NCBI RefSeq assembly: GCF_001423845.1
Contig: NZ_LMPM01000001.1
Span: forward strand, 2,218,152-2,282,151
Direction: 5' to 3'
DNA length: 64,000 nucleotides
From: Sphingomonas sp. Leaf357
Lineage (GTDB): Bacteria; Pseudomonadota; Alphaproteobacteria; Sphingomonadales; Sphingomonadaceae
Each line of letters starts with the position of its first letter. The first letter of the stretch is position 1. The notes under the pieces were generated by a model that saw only the letters and a program-made list of their open reading frames with translations, was not told the origin of the DNA and ran no database searches. Both the position numbers and the translations under genes were made by a program. This document shows, piece after piece, positions 18,285 to 28,060 of this stretch.

Positions 18285-20624
18285 ATGATGTTGAACAAGA
18301 CTTTCGCCAAATCCGCCTTGCTGATCGGCACGGCCTTCGGTGCGATGATGATCCCGACCCTGGCCGCCGCGCAGGACGTTCCCGCCGCAGCGCCGGTCGC
18401 GGACGCATCCAGCGACGGCGAGATCGGCGAGATCGTGGTGACGGCCGAGCGCCGCAGCGAAAATTTGCAGAAGGTGCCGGTGTCGGTTGCCGTCGTGAGC
18501 GGCGATGCGCTGCGCACGATCCAGACCGGCGGCGAAGACATCCTGTCGCTCTCTGGCCGCGTGCCCGGCCTGTATGCCGAGACGACCACCGGCCGCATCT
18601 TCCCGCGCTTTTACATTCGTGGCCTGGGCAACGTGGATTTCTATCTCGGCGCGTCGCAGCCGGTGTCGATCATCCAGGACGATGTCGTGCTCGAGCATGT
18701 CGTGCTGAAGTCGAATCCGGTGTTCGACGTCAACCAGGTGGAAGTGCTGCGCGGTCCGCAGGGGTCGCTGTTCGGTCGCAACACGACGGCCGGCATCATC
18801 AAGTTCGACACGATCCGCCCGAGCCAAGTCTTCCAGGGCCGGGCTTCGGCGTCGTACGGCACCTACAACACGGTGACGGCGGACGTCGGCGTTGGCGGCC
18901 CGATCATCGCCGACAAGCTCGCCTTCCGCATTTCGGGCCTGTACCAGCACCGTGACGATTGGGTGAGCAACACCTTCACCGGCACCGGCGCGGACGGCAC
19001 CAAGGGCGGCAAGGACGTGATGGGCGGCTTCGACGAGAAGGACGTCCGCCTGCAGTTGCTGTTCACGCCGACCAGCGACCTGTCGATCAACGTTTCGGGC
19101 CATGCGCGCGATTATGACGGCACGGCGTCGATCTTCCATCGCGGCGCGCTCAAGAAGGGTTCGAACAACGTTCAGGCCGAGCCGCGCACCAGCTTTGCGC
19201 AGGACGAGGGCGACAACAACCCGCAGGCGTACAAGACGTACGGCGCATCGGTGAATGCGGCATGGGATTTCGGCCCGGTCACGCTGACCTCGATCACCGC
19301 CTATGAAACGAGCCATGGTTCGAGCCGTGGCGACACCGATGGCGGCGTGGCACAGAATTATGCCGGTCGCCCGTCCTATGGCCAGAGCCGCGGTAATCTG
19401 CGCAACCTCGACCAGTGGACGCAGGAAGTGCGCCTCGCCAGCAACAGCGACGGTGCGCTGAAGTGGCAGGTCGGCGGCCTGTATTTTGACAGCCGCGACG
19501 ATACCGAATTCTACCAGCGGACCTATTTCCTGACCGGCCCGGACCTGAACGGCGCGCTGCCGAACCCGAACAACTTCGTGCGGCTGCATGACATCAACAC
19601 GTCGTGGTCGGTGTTCGGCCAGGCCAGCTACCAGCTGACCCCGGCGCTGACGATCACCGCCGGCGGGCGCGTGACCGAGGACAAGAAGTCGACGGAGCTG
19701 GTGCGCAGTGTGAAGAACGCGGCGGGCACGGTGGATTCGTTCCCGGCTACGGCACCCCGTTATGTCCAGTTGAAGGACACGCAGCCGAGCTGGGATGTCT
19801 CCGCGCGCTACGAATTCACGCCCGACGTCAGCGCCTATGCCAAGGTCGCCCGTGGTTTCCGTGGCCCGACCATCCAGGGGCGTTCGGCGGTGTTCAACTC
19901 GCCCTTCACCACGGCCAATTCGGAAACGATCATGTCGTATGAGGCGGGCCTGAAGACCCGTCCGTTCAACAACATGACCTTCAACGTCACGGGCTTCACC
20001 TACAAGGTGAAGGACATCCAGCTGAACGGCAACGATGCCAACGGCAACGGCGTGCTGTTCAACGCCGATCATGCCAACGCCTACGGCTTCGAAGCCGAGC
20101 TGGAATGGAAGCCGATCCGCAACATCAGCATCTCGCTGGGTGGCAGCGCGCTGCACACCGAGATCAAGGACAAGAACGTCTATGCCCAGGTGTGTGCGCT
20201 GAACGGCGCGGTAACCTGCACGGTGCAGGACCCGACCAAGATCGCGATCATCTTCGGTGCGCCAGCCACGCTGGCACAGATCGACGGCAACCCGCTGCCG
20301 AACGCGCCGAAGTGGCAGCTCGACGCCGCCGTGCGGTACGACATTCCGCTGTGGACCGGCGGCAAGATGTTCGTTTCGACCGACTGGAACGTGCAGGGCT
20401 ACACCAACTTTGTGCTCTACAAGACGGCGGAATTCTATTCGAACGGCAATTTCGAAGGTGGCCTGAAGGTCGGCTACACCACGGCAGACAACAAGTACGA
20501 GGTCGCGGCGTTCGCCCGCAACATCACCAACGAGAAGAACCTCAAGGGTGTGATCGAGAACTACAATGCCGCGATCTTCAACGAACCGCGGATCATCGGC
20601 GTGTCGCTGAGCGGCAAGTTCTGA
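18285..20624 (+). CDS. TonB-dependent outer-membrane receptor
   Basis: 779 residues. Signal peptide (about 1-29, cleaved after AAA), a TonB-box-like EIVVTAERR at about residues 48-56, plug domain at about 60-180 with VEVLRGPQGSLFGRNTTAGIIKFDT, then a 22-strand-type barrel ending in an aromatic terminal Phe (LSGKF). Imports a bulky substrate at the outer membrane using TonB energy. The FecA/CirA-like plug does not tell the substrate; no siderophore or PQQ gene flanks it. It has its own long AT-rich upstream region and a strong terminator, so it is monocistronic. Confidence 0.92.
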   Translation: MMLNKTFAKSALLIGTAFGAMMIPTLAAAQDVPAAAPVADASSDGEIGEIVVTAERRSENLQKVPVSVAVVSGDALRTIQTGGEDILSLSGRVPGLYAETTTGRIFPRFYIRGLGNVDFYLGASQPVSIIQDDVVLEHVVLKSNPVFDVNQVEVLRGPQGSLFGRNTTAGIIKFDTIRPSQVFQGRASASYGTYNTVTADVGVGGPIIADKLAFRISGLYQHRDDWVSNTFTGTGADGTKGGKDVMGGFDEKDVRLQLLFTPTSDLSINVSGHARDYDGTASIFHRGALKKGSNNVQAEPRTSFAQDEGDNNPQAYKTYGASVNAAWDFGPVTLTSITAYETSHGSSRGDTDGGVAQNYAGRPSYGQSRGNLRNLDQWTQEVRLASNSDGALKWQVGGLYFDSRDDTEFYQRTYFLTGPDLNGALPNPNNFVRLHDINTSWSVFGQASYQLTPALTITAGGRVTEDKKSTELVRSVKNAAGTVDSFPATAPRYVQLKDTQPSWDVSARYEFTPDVSAYAKVARGFRGPTIQGRSAVFNSPFTTANSETIMSYEAGLKTRPFNNMTFNVTGFTYKVKDIQLNGNDANGNGVLFNADHANAYGFEAELEWKPIRNISISLGGSALHTEIKDKNVYAQVCALNGAVTCTVQDPTKIAIIFGAPATLAQIDGNPLPNAPKWQLDAAVRYDIPLWTGGKMFVSTDWNVQGYTNFVLYKTAEFYSNGNFEGGLKVGYTTADNKYEVAAFARNITNEKNLKGVIENYNAAIFNEPRIIGVSLSGKF

Positions 20625-20654
20625 TCGGGCGGTCTTTCGGATCGTGATCCGGGA

Positions 20655-20688
20655 GGGCGGTGCGCTTAGGGCGCGCCGCCCTTTTTTT
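20655..20688 (+). terminator. Rho-independent terminator of the TonB receptor gene
   Basis: GGGCGGTGCGC pairs with GCGCGCCGCCC (one G-T wobble) around a five-base loop, followed by seven T. It lies 30 bases after the receptor stop codon. Confidence 0.9.
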
Positions 20689-20716
20689 GGGTGCGAGGCG
20701 GCTAACGAATGCTGCT

Positions 20717-20805
20717 GTCATCTTGAACTTGGTTCAGGATCCATTTCGTCTCTCGGGCGGTCGTGTGTGCGGCACGATGGATCCTGAAACGAGTTCAGGA
20801 TGACG
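20717..20805. repeat. Intergenic hairpin repeat, CCTGAA class
   Basis: Same class as the element at 12224. Right arm is a perfect hairpin ATCCTGAA-ACGAG-TTCAGGAT; left arm is ATCTTGAA-CTTGG-TTCAGGAT with one T-G wobble. It lies between the TonB receptor terminator and the 3' end of moaC, at the edge of the block that separates moaC from moeA. Confidence 0.8.
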
Positions 20806-20846
20806 GGAATTGGGGTTGGGAATCGCACCGCAGCACCGGGTGAGAC

Positions 20847-21314
<468 letters not shown>

Positions 21315-21327
21315 ATCTGCACCCTAT

Positions 21328-21399
21328 CCGTTCGTTTCTAGCGAAGTCGAGAAGCCTGTGCGTGGCGCTTGTTTCTCGACTTCGCTCGAAACGAAGGGG
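21328..21399. repeat. Intergenic hairpin repeat, GTTTC/GAAAC class
   Basis: Inverted arms CGTTCGTTTC...GAAG and CTTGTTTCTCGACTTCGCTCGAAACGAA. The right arm pairs internally as GTTTC-N12-GAAAC. It fills the moaC-trpC gap and is closely similar to the elements at 47481 and 47888. Confidence 0.75.
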
Positions 21400-21408
21400 G
21401 AGCGCGGC

Positions 21409-22194
21409 TTACCCAACCAAAGCCCGGGTTGCCGCCTCGACATCGTCCTGCCGCATCAGAGCCTCGCCGATCAGGAAGCATTTGACGCCATGTTCGGCCA
21501 TCGCCTCGAGATCGGCGCGCACCGTCAGGCCGCTTTCGGCGACGAAGGTGCAGCCCTTGGGGGCCCTGGACACCAACTCGTACGTGCGGGCGAAATCGAC
21601 GGTGAAGTCGCGCAGATTGCGGTTGTTGACGCCGATGAGGCGCGATTTGAGCTTCATCGCGCGATCGAGTTCCTTCTGGTCGTGCACTTCCACCAGCACG
21701 TCCATGCCGCACTCGATCGCGCTCGCCTCGATCTCGGCGAGCAGGTGATCGTCCAGCGCGGACATGATCAGCAGGATCGCGTCGGCCCCGATGCTGCGCG
21801 ATTCGGGCACCTGCCATGGATCGACCATGAAATCCTTGCGCAGGACGGGCAGGTCGCAGGCGGCGCGCGCATCGATCAAATATTGGTCGGCACCTTGGAA
21901 CCAGCGTTCGTCGGTCAACACCGACAGGCAGGCGGCACCGCCGGCCTGATAGGCACGGGCGTGCGCGGGGGGATCGAAGTCCTCGCGGATCAGGCCCTTG
22001 GACGGGCTTGCCTTCTTGATCTCGGCGATCAGGGCGTGGCCGGTCAGCGCCTTGGCATCGAGCGCTGCGCGGAAACCGCGGGGCTTGGATTGCGCGGCGA
22101 TGCGGGCGTCGAGCGCGGAGAGCGGGGTGGTCGCCTTGCGTGCGGCGATATCGGCGCGCTTGGTTTCGAGGATGCGATCGAGAATGTCGGTCAT
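21409..22194 (-). CDS. trpC: Indole-3-glycerol phosphate synthase
   Basis: 261 residues, a single-function TIM barrel closing the indole ring in tryptophan synthesis. Motifs: [21 protein letters not shown] (catalytic Lys and Glu region), [37 protein letters not shown] and [13 protein letters not shown]. Its start overlaps the end of trpD by four bases, so translation is coupled. Confidence 0.97.
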   Translation of the reverse strand: MTDILDRILETKRADIAARKATTPLSALDARIAAQSKPRGFRAALDAKALTGHALIAEIKKASPSKGLIREDFDPPAHARAYQAGGAACLSVLTDERWFQGADQYLIDARAACDLPVLRKDFMVDPWQVPESRSIGADAILLIMSALDDHLLAEIEASAIECGMDVLVEVHDQKELDRAMKLKSRLIGVNNRNLRDFTVDFARTYELVSRAPKGCTFVAESGLTVRADLEAMAEHGVKCFLIGEALMRQDDVEAATRALVG

Positions 22195-23186
22195 GAATAT
22201 GCGATCCAGCAGTCCAGCAACGCGTTGGCGTGGCCGGCATCGAGCGCTTCGGCGGCGGCGGCGGCTCCATCGGTGAGGGTGGGGCTATGCCCGGCGACGA
22301 CAAGAGCGGCGGCGGCGTTGAGCAGGACGGCATCGCGATAGCCGCCGGTTTCGCCCTCGAGCAGACGGCGCAGCGCGCGGGCGTTGTACGCCGGATCGCC
22401 GCCATGGATCGCGGCTATCGGGTGGCGGGGTAGGCCGGCATCCTCGGGCGCGAGCCGGCCGGGGAGCGCTGCGGTGCCGACATTGACGATCACGCTCGGG
22501 CCGGCACCGGACAGTTCGTCCAAACCCTCTTCGCCCGAGACGACGATCGCCGCCTCGGTGCCGAGCTGTTCCAACGCCTCGGCGTAGAGCGACGTGTAAT
22601 CGGGCCGGGCGATGCCGATCAACTGCCGGGTGACGCGCGCGGGATTGGCGAGCGGACCCATCAGGTTGAAGATCGTGCGCCTGCCGATGTGGCGGCGGAT
22701 CGGGGTGATGCGCTTCATCACCGGGTGGTGATTGGCCGCGAACAGGAAGCAGATGCCGAGATCGTTGAGCGTCGCCTGGGCGAGCGTGCCGGCGCGTTCC
22801 ATGTCGAGGCCGAGCGCCTCAAGCGTATCGGCGGCACCGGCCTTGGAGGAGGCGGCGCGGTTGCCGTGCTTGGCGACGGGCACGCCGCAGGCGGCGACGA
22901 CGAGACTGACGGCGGTGGAGACGTTGAGCGTATGGTATCCGTCGCCGCCCGTGCCGCAGACGTCGATCGCGCCGACCGGCGCATCGATCGGGATCAGACG
23001 GGCACGAAGCGCACGCGCGGCTTCCGCGATCTCGATACTGGTCTCGCCGCGATCGGTGAGCGCGATGAGGAAGTCGGCGATGGCCTCTTCCGAGGTGCGC
23101 GCGTCGAGGATGTCGGCGAAGGCCTGGGCAGCGGATTCGCGGGATAGCGGGGAGGTGGGGTTGGGTAGAGAAATGAGGGTCGTCAT
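22191..23186 (-). CDS. trpD: Anthranilate phosphoribosyltransferase
   Basis: 331 residues. Transfers phosphoribose from PRPP to anthranilate. Motifs: the PRPP-binding [30 protein letters not shown], the substrate loop [27 protein letters not shown] is split over a longer region, and GEEGLDE. Trp order trpG-trpD-trpC is complete; trpG lies upstream beyond a hairpin repeat. No phosphoribosyl isomerase is fused. Confidence 0.96.
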   Translation of the reverse strand: MTTLISLPNPTSPLSRESAAQAFADILDARTSEEAIADFLIALTDRGETSIEIAEAARALRARLIPIDAPVGAIDVCGTGGDGYHTLNVSTAVSLVVAACGVPVAKHGNRAASSKAGAADTLEALGLDMERAGTLAQATLNDLGICFLFAANHHPVMKRITPIRRHIGRRTIFNLMGPLANPARVTRQLIGIARPDYTSLYAEALEQLGTEAAIVVSGEEGLDELSGAGPSVIVNVGTAALPGRLAPEDAGLPRHPIAAIHGGDPAYNARALRRLLEGETGGYRDAVLLNAAAALVVAGHSPTLTDGAAAAAEALDAGHANALLDCWIAYS

Positions 23187-23200
23187 GCCTTACCCTCAAC

Positions 23201-23296
23201 CGTCATTCCGGACTCGATCCGGGATCCAACGCGCCGCAAACCAACCGCGCGTTGATCACGCGGCACGTTGGATCCCGGATCAAGTCCGGGATGACG
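23201..23296. repeat. Intergenic hairpin repeat, TCCCGGA class
   Basis: Right arm is a perfect hairpin TCCCGGA-TCAAG-TCCGGGA; left arm TTCCGGA-CTCGA-TCCGGGA has one wobble. The whole element also folds end to end because GGGATCCAAC near the middle pairs with GTTGGATCCC. Lies between trpG and trpD. Confidence 0.8.
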
Positions 23297-23310
23297 ATGC
23301 TTTTGAAAAC

Positions 23311-23895
23311 TCACGCCAATGCCCCGACTGGCATTCCGGCGATGCGCAGGAAGTTCGCCAGCATCGCGTGGCCGTGTTCGGTCGCGATGCTTTCGGGGTG
23401 GAACTGCACGCCGTGGATCGGCAGGTGCGCGTGGCGGAAGCCCATCACCGAGCCATCGGTGCTGCGTGCGTTGACGATCAGGTCGGCGGGAATGTCCTCG
23501 ACGATCAGCGAGTGGTAGCGGGTGGCGGTGAACGGGCTGGGCAGGCCTTCGAACAGGCCGGTGCCGTCATGCTCGACCGGCGAGGTCTTGCCGTGCATCA
23601 GCCCGCCGCGCACGACATTGCCGCCGAAATGCTGGCCGATCGCCTGATGGCCGAGGCACACGCCGAGCAACGGCTTGCCTGCATCCGCGCAGGCGGCGAC
23701 GAGATCGAGGCTGATGCCAGCCTGCGTGGGCGTGCACGGGCCGGGCGAGATCAGAAACGCCTGGGCATTGCTCTCGATCGCCTCGCGCGCGGTGAGCGCA
23801 TCGTTTCGCACCACCTTCACCTCGGCACCCAATTCCATCAGATAGTGGACCAGGTTCCAGGTGAAGCTGTCGTAATTGTCGATCACCAATATCAT
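23311..23895 (-). CDS. trpG: Anthranilate/aminodeoxychorismate synthase component II
   Basis: 194 residues from the ATG at 23895, chosen because [11 protein letters not shown] is the family N-terminus; the frame extends 19 codons further without homology. A class I glutamine amidotransferase: nucleophile Cys in [13 protein letters not shown], and His/Glu in [14 protein letters not shown]. It gives ammonia to TrpE, and perhaps also PabB. A secreted-protein gene on the opposite strand now separates it from trpE. Confidence 0.95.
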   Translation of the reverse strand: MILVIDNYDSFTWNLVHYLMELGAEVKVVRNDALTAREAIESNAQAFLISPGPCTPTQAGISLDLVAACADAGKPLLGVCLGHQAIGQHFGGNVVRGGLMHGKTSPVEHDGTGLFEGLPSPFTATRYHSLIVEDIPADLIVNARSTDGSVMGFRHAHLPIHGVQFHPESIATEHGHAMLANFLRIAGMPVGALA

Positions 23896-24024
23896 GTGCG
23901 CGCCATAGCCGATGCGTGATGCAGCGCAACAGCGCCGCGCTTTCGCCCTCATTCCGCTTCATTCAGGATGGAGCAATCGCGCATGTCGGACGTTGGTTTG
24001 GCGTCACCCCCAGGAGTTCTCCCG

Positions 24025-24447
24025 ATGATCCGCCTTATCGCCGCTTCAGTGCTGCTTTCGATCGGGGCGCCCGCGTTGGCGCAGACGGCGCAGGCCGATC
24101 AGTCCGCCACCGCGGGGACCGTGCCGGTGCAACGCATCCGCAATGTGCAGTTGAAGCCGGGTGATCCCTGCCCGAAGGGCGCGGCGGACGAGATCATCGT
24201 GTGCGGCACGCTGGAGGACCCGTATCGCATCCCGAAAAACCTGCGCGAGACCAAGCCGAGCGCTGCGACTCAGAGCTGGGTGAACCGCGCGGCCACGCTC
24301 GACGATGTCGGCCGCGAGGCGGGCGGGCTGCCGAACACCTGTTCGCCGGTCGGCAGCGGCGGCCAGACCGGATGCACCACCAAGCTATTGCGCGATTACA
24401 CCGCCGAGAAGGTCGACGAGCGCCGGAAGGCGAGTTCGGTTCCCTGA
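24025..24447 (+). CDS. Small secreted protein of unknown function
   Basis: 140 residues from the ATG at 24025, which has AGGAG eight bases upstream; an earlier in-frame ATG lacks one. Signal peptide at residues 1-20 (cut after APALAQ). The mature part has four cysteines, including CPKGAADEIIVCGT and TCSPVGSGGQTGCTTK, suggesting two disulfides in the periplasm. The segment EIIVCGTLEDPYRIPK recurs in sphingomonad secreted proteins in my recollection, but no function is known. Convergent with trpE, four bases from its stop codon. Confidence 0.75.
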   Translation: MIRLIAASVLLSIGAPALAQTAQADQSATAGTVPVQRIRNVQLKPGDPCPKGAADEIIVCGTLEDPYRIPKNLRETKPSAATQSWVNRAATLDDVGREAGGLPNTCSPVGSGGQTGCTTKLLRDYTAEKVDERRKASSVP

Positions 24448-24451
24448 TCGG

Positions 24452-25966
24452 TCACTGCCCGAAGCCGGCCTCGCCCGCGCGCGCGATCGCTTCGCGTGCG
24501 GCGGCGAGCAGCGCTCCGGCCTTGGCCTCGCACTCGCGCTGTTCGTAGACCGGATCGCTGTCGGCGACGATGCCGGCACCGGCCTGGACGTGCATCACAC
24601 CGTCCTTCACCACCGCCGTCCGCAACACGATGCAGGAATCCATCGATCCGTCGGGCGAGAAATAGCCTACGCCGCCGGCATAGGCACCCCGTGTCTCGCA
24701 TTCGAGTTCGGCGATGATCCCGCAGGCACGGACCTTGGGCGCGCCGCTGACCGTGCCGGCGGGGAAGCCGGCGAGCAAAGCATCGACCGCGTCGTGCGGT
24801 TCGTCCAGTCGCCCGACCACGTTCGATACGATGTGCATGACATGGCTGTAGAATTCGACCGTGTAGCTGTCCGTGACGGTGACGGTGCCGGCGGAGGCGA
24901 TGCGGCCGACATCGTTGCGGCCGAGATCGAGCAGCATCAGATGCTCGGCGCGTTCCTTGGGATCGGCGAGGAGGCTGGTGCGGTTGGCCTCGTCTTCGGC
25001 CGGGGTCCTACCGCGCGGACGGGTGCCGGCGATCGGCCGGATCGTGACCTCCCCGTCGCGGACGCGGACGAGGATTTCGGGCGACGAGCCGGTCAGCGTG
25101 AAGCCGGGCAGATCGAGATGGTAGAGGAAGGGCGACGGGTTGATGCGGCGCAGCGCGCGGTACAGTTCGATCGGCGGGAGCGTGAACGGCACGGTGAAGC
25201 GCTGCGCGAGAACGACCTGGAAGATGTCCCCGGCGACGATATACTCCTTGGCGCGAGCGACCATCTCGCCGTAGCGGCCCTCCGGCAGGACTGGCGTTAG
25301 CGCGACCTGCGGGGCGTCGGGCAGACGCGCGGGCGCGGGCAGGCCGGCGCTGGCGAGGCGCGCGGCGACGGCGTCGATCCGCTCTTCGCCCTCGGCGACG
25401 ATCGCGGCGGGATCGCGCGTGGCATCGGGCCAGACCGGGGCGACGAGGAACAGCGCGTCGGCGAGGCGATCGAAGATCAGCACGATCGTCGGGCGGACGA
25501 AGATCATGTCGGGCAGGTCGAGCGGATTGGCCTCCGGCTGCGGCAGGGTCTCCACCAGACCGATCGTCTCGTAACCGAAATAGCCCACCAGGCAGGCGAG
25601 CGCGCGCGGCAGTTCGGACGGCACGGCCATCCGACAATCGGCGACCAGAGCGCGCAGGGCCTCGAGCGTCGGCGCCTCGCAGGACGAGAAGGCGTCGCGA
25701 TCGGTGAGCCAGTTGCGGTTGATCTCGGCGGAATTGCCCTGCGCGCGGAAAACGAGATCGGGGGCAAGGCCGATCAGGCTGTGCCGCCCACGGATCGCGC
25801 CGCCCTCGACCGATTCGAGCAGGAAGTCGCCCCGGCCCGGCTCGATCAGCTTGAGCGCGGCGGCGACCGGCGTCTCGGTATCGGCGATCTGACGCCGCCA
25901 CACGAGTGCCGGCTGGCCGGCGGCGAGCGCCGCCAGCGGGTCGATGATACCTTGCGTCGCGCTCAC
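24452..25966 (-). CDS. trpE: Anthranilate synthase component I
   Basis: 504 residues. Converts chorismate and ammonia to anthranilate. Features: N-terminal feedback region with LLESVEGG (the LLES Trp-binding element), the chorismate domain with SPEILVRV, RPIAGTRPRG, LDLGRNDVGRI, HIVSNVVG and GTVSGAPKVRA. It starts five bases after the ppiD stop, so it is expressed with that chaperone gene rather than with trpG. I looked upstream for a leader peptide or attenuator and found none. Confidence 0.96.
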   Translation of the reverse strand: MSATQGIIDPLAALAAGQPALVWRRQIADTETPVAAALKLIEPGRGDFLLESVEGGAIRGRHSLIGLAPDLVFRAQGNSAEINRNWLTDRDAFSSCEAPTLEALRALVADCRMAVPSELPRALACLVGYFGYETIGLVETLPQPEANPLDLPDMIFVRPTIVLIFDRLADALFLVAPVWPDATRDPAAIVAEGEERIDAVAARLASAGLPAPARLPDAPQVALTPVLPEGRYGEMVARAKEYIVAGDIFQVVLAQRFTVPFTLPPIELYRALRRINPSPFLYHLDLPGFTLTGSSPEILVRVRDGEVTIRPIAGTRPRGRTPAEDEANRTSLLADPKERAEHLMLLDLGRNDVGRIASAGTVTVTDSYTVEFYSHVMHIVSNVVGRLDEPHDAVDALLAGFPAGTVSGAPKVRACGIIAELECETRGAYAGGVGYFSPDGSMDSCIVLRTAVVKDGVMHVQAGAGIVADSDPVYEQRECEAKAGALLAAAREAIARAGEAGFGQ

Positions 25967-25971
25967 ATCCG

Positions 25972-27921
25972 TCAGTTCGCGGCCGTCTGGCCGAGCAATT
26001 GCGCCTTCAGCGCGGCGATCGCCGCGGCGTTCTTCTTGACGCCGACGATGTCGCGGACCGCATTGGTGAACTGCTCGGTATATTCGCGGCCGACCAGCTT
26101 GCCGAGATCGCCCTGCGTGGCGCGGATCACCGCGGCGTTGCCGGTCGCGTTGCCGCGGTCGATCTTGTCGAGCTTGATGACGTACCAGCCCTGATTGTCC
26201 GGCGCTTCGAGCAGCTTGGCGCTGTTCTCGGCCATGCTGAACATCAAAACGAGCGGCGGCGGGGCACCGCGCGGGTTGGCGGCCATCTGCGCGCGCGAGG
26301 TGTTGAGCGGCTGGACCGGCGGGGTCTTCACGCCGCTGGCCGCGAACAGCGACGCGAACGGCTGGCCCTTATTGGCCTTGGCGACGATGTCGTTGGCGAT
26401 CGTGCGCGCGGCGCGGCGGGCGCGATCGATCTGGAAGTCGCGGGCGACGACGGCGCGGATCTGCGCCACCGGCGGCGCACCGGGAGCGACGACGCGGCCC
26501 AACGCGACGACCGCGAAGCCGCCGGTCGGATCGACCTGCACCATCTGCGGCGCATCGCTGGGATTGGCGGCGAAGGCGGCGGTGACGATCGGCATGAAAT
26601 CGGGCGCGGCCTTCTTAGTCGGATCGTTCGGATCCCGGCCATCGGCGAGCAGCGGCGGGGTCGCCTGCGGCGACAGCTTCTGCTGCGTCATGATATCGTC
26701 GAAGGTGGCGTGATTGTTGCTGACCGAATCGTCGATCGCGTCATGAATGCGGCCGAGCACTTCCAGCGTCTTGGTCTTTGTCACGCTCGCGATCAGTTCC
26801 GGCTTCGCCTGTTCGAGCGTCTTGCCCGGAACCTGTTCGACCTTGTCCACACGGACCAGAGCGAAGCCGATCGCGGAGCGCACCGGGCCGACCAGCGCGC
26901 CCTTGGCGGCGGCGAACACGGCATCGGCGGCCGCCGGCGAACTCTGTGCGGCATACCCGACCTTGTCGAGCGCGGTGAGCTTGGTGGGTTCGAGTCCGGC
27001 GGCGCGCGCCGCGGCATCGAGCGGCGTGCCCGCCTTGACCTTGGCGATCAGCGCGTTGGCGGCGGCCTGATCGGCGACGATCACCTGCACCAGATCGCGC
27101 TTTTCGGTCGCGGTGAAGGTGCGGGCCTGCGCCTTGTAGGCGGCGGCGAGTTCGGCCTCGGTCGGCGTGGTCTGCGCCTTGATCTGGTCGTTGGTGACCA
27201 TCGCGTAGCGGATCACGCGGCGCTCCGGGATCGTGTAGCGCGCGAGGTTGCGGGCATACCAGGACGCGACCTCCGCATCCGTGGCGGGCGCGCCGTCGCC
27301 CATCGCCTTGGTGGGAATGAAGCCCATCTCGCCCTGGCGCTTCTCGAGCAGCAGCGAGGCGTAGGGCAGGGCGACCTTCTGCGCCACCTGCGCTGCGGGC
27401 AGGATTGGGAAGATCAGCTGCCGGCCGATAAGCTGCTTGACGAGGCCTTCGCGTACACCGCGATCCGTCAGCCCCTGTTGCGACAGCAACTGTTCGTAGG
27501 CCGCCTGGCTGAACTTGCCATCCGGGCCTTGCAGCGAGGGCACACCCGCGATCTGGCCGTCGATCAGCTTCTTGCTGATGACCATGCCTTGCTTTTGCCC
27601 GAACTCCTGCAACGCCAGTTCGACGATGCTGCGATCGAGCGTCGGCTCGAACCCGCCGCCGGCGACGAACTTGACGACGTCGAGGCCCGGCTGCTGCTGG
27701 GCGTAATTCTGCACCTGGCTCTGGATTTCCTGGGTCAGCGCCGGGACGGTCACTTCCCCCTTGCCGACCTTGGCCAGCGTTGTGGACTTCGGATCGCCGG
27801 TACCCTTCGTCAGATTGGCGAGGTCGCCGCCGGCGAAGGACAGGACCAGCATCGCCAGAAGCGCGAAGGCGATGACGAGGCCGACCTTCGAATGGATGAT
27901 ACCGCGAATGACGCTGAGCAT
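25972..27921 (-). CDS. ppiD: PpiD-like periplasmic peptidyl-prolyl isomerase
   Basis: 649 residues. A short cytoplasmic start, one transmembrane anchor (residues 13-31, LVIAFALLAMLVLSFAG), then SurA-N-like chaperone region (about 35-240), a parvulin-type PPIase domain (about 250-370) and a long C-terminal part. PpiD helps fold outer-membrane proteins near the Sec translocon. PPIase catalytic residues are poorly conserved, as in E. coli PpiD, so it may be mainly a chaperone. Divergent from tpiA; trpE follows five bases downstream. Confidence 0.88.
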   Translation of the reverse strand: MLSVIRGIIHSKVGLVIAFALLAMLVLSFAGGDLANLTKGTGDPKSTTLAKVGKGEVTVPALTQEIQSQVQNYAQQQPGLDVVKFVAGGGFEPTLDRSIVELALQEFGQKQGMVISKKLIDGQIAGVPSLQGPDGKFSQAAYEQLLSQQGLTDRGVREGLVKQLIGRQLIFPILPAAQVAQKVALPYASLLLEKRQGEMGFIPTKAMGDGAPATDAEVASWYARNLARYTIPERRVIRYAMVTNDQIKAQTTPTEAELAAAYKAQARTFTATEKRDLVQVIVADQAAANALIAKVKAGTPLDAAARAAGLEPTKLTALDKVGYAAQSSPAAADAVFAAAKGALVGPVRSAIGFALVRVDKVEQVPGKTLEQAKPELIASVTKTKTLEVLGRIHDAIDDSVSNNHATFDDIMTQQKLSPQATPPLLADGRDPNDPTKKAAPDFMPIVTAAFAANPSDAPQMVQVDPTGGFAVVALGRVVAPGAPPVAQIRAVVARDFQIDRARRAARTIANDIVAKANKGQPFASLFAASGVKTPPVQPLNTSRAQMAANPRGAPPPLVLMFSMAENSAKLLEAPDNQGWYVIKLDKIDRGNATGNAAVIRATQGDLGKLVGREYTEQFTNAVRDIVGVKKNAAAIAALKAQLLGQTAAN

Positions 27922-28060
27922 GGAGAACCGATCGTGTTGGCCCGTGCCGGGCAGAAGTTGCAGTCGCTTTACGGGCAGGACGATGCGGCTTCAAGCTTGT
28001 GTGAATCGGCGCGGGCGCTCTATCGGTCGGGCAGCGACAAAAACGGTTTCGGGGGCGGGG

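Noticed and set aside
25967..25971. Tryptophan attenuator before trpE
   Set aside because: Only a five-base gap separates ppiD and trpE; no leader peptide with Trp codons or alternative hairpin can fit.
26960..27000. GGTTCGAGTCC-like string resembling a tRNA T-arm
   Set aside because: Lies inside ppiD coding sequence with no acceptor stem, anticodon arm or CCA around it. I found no tRNA in the window.
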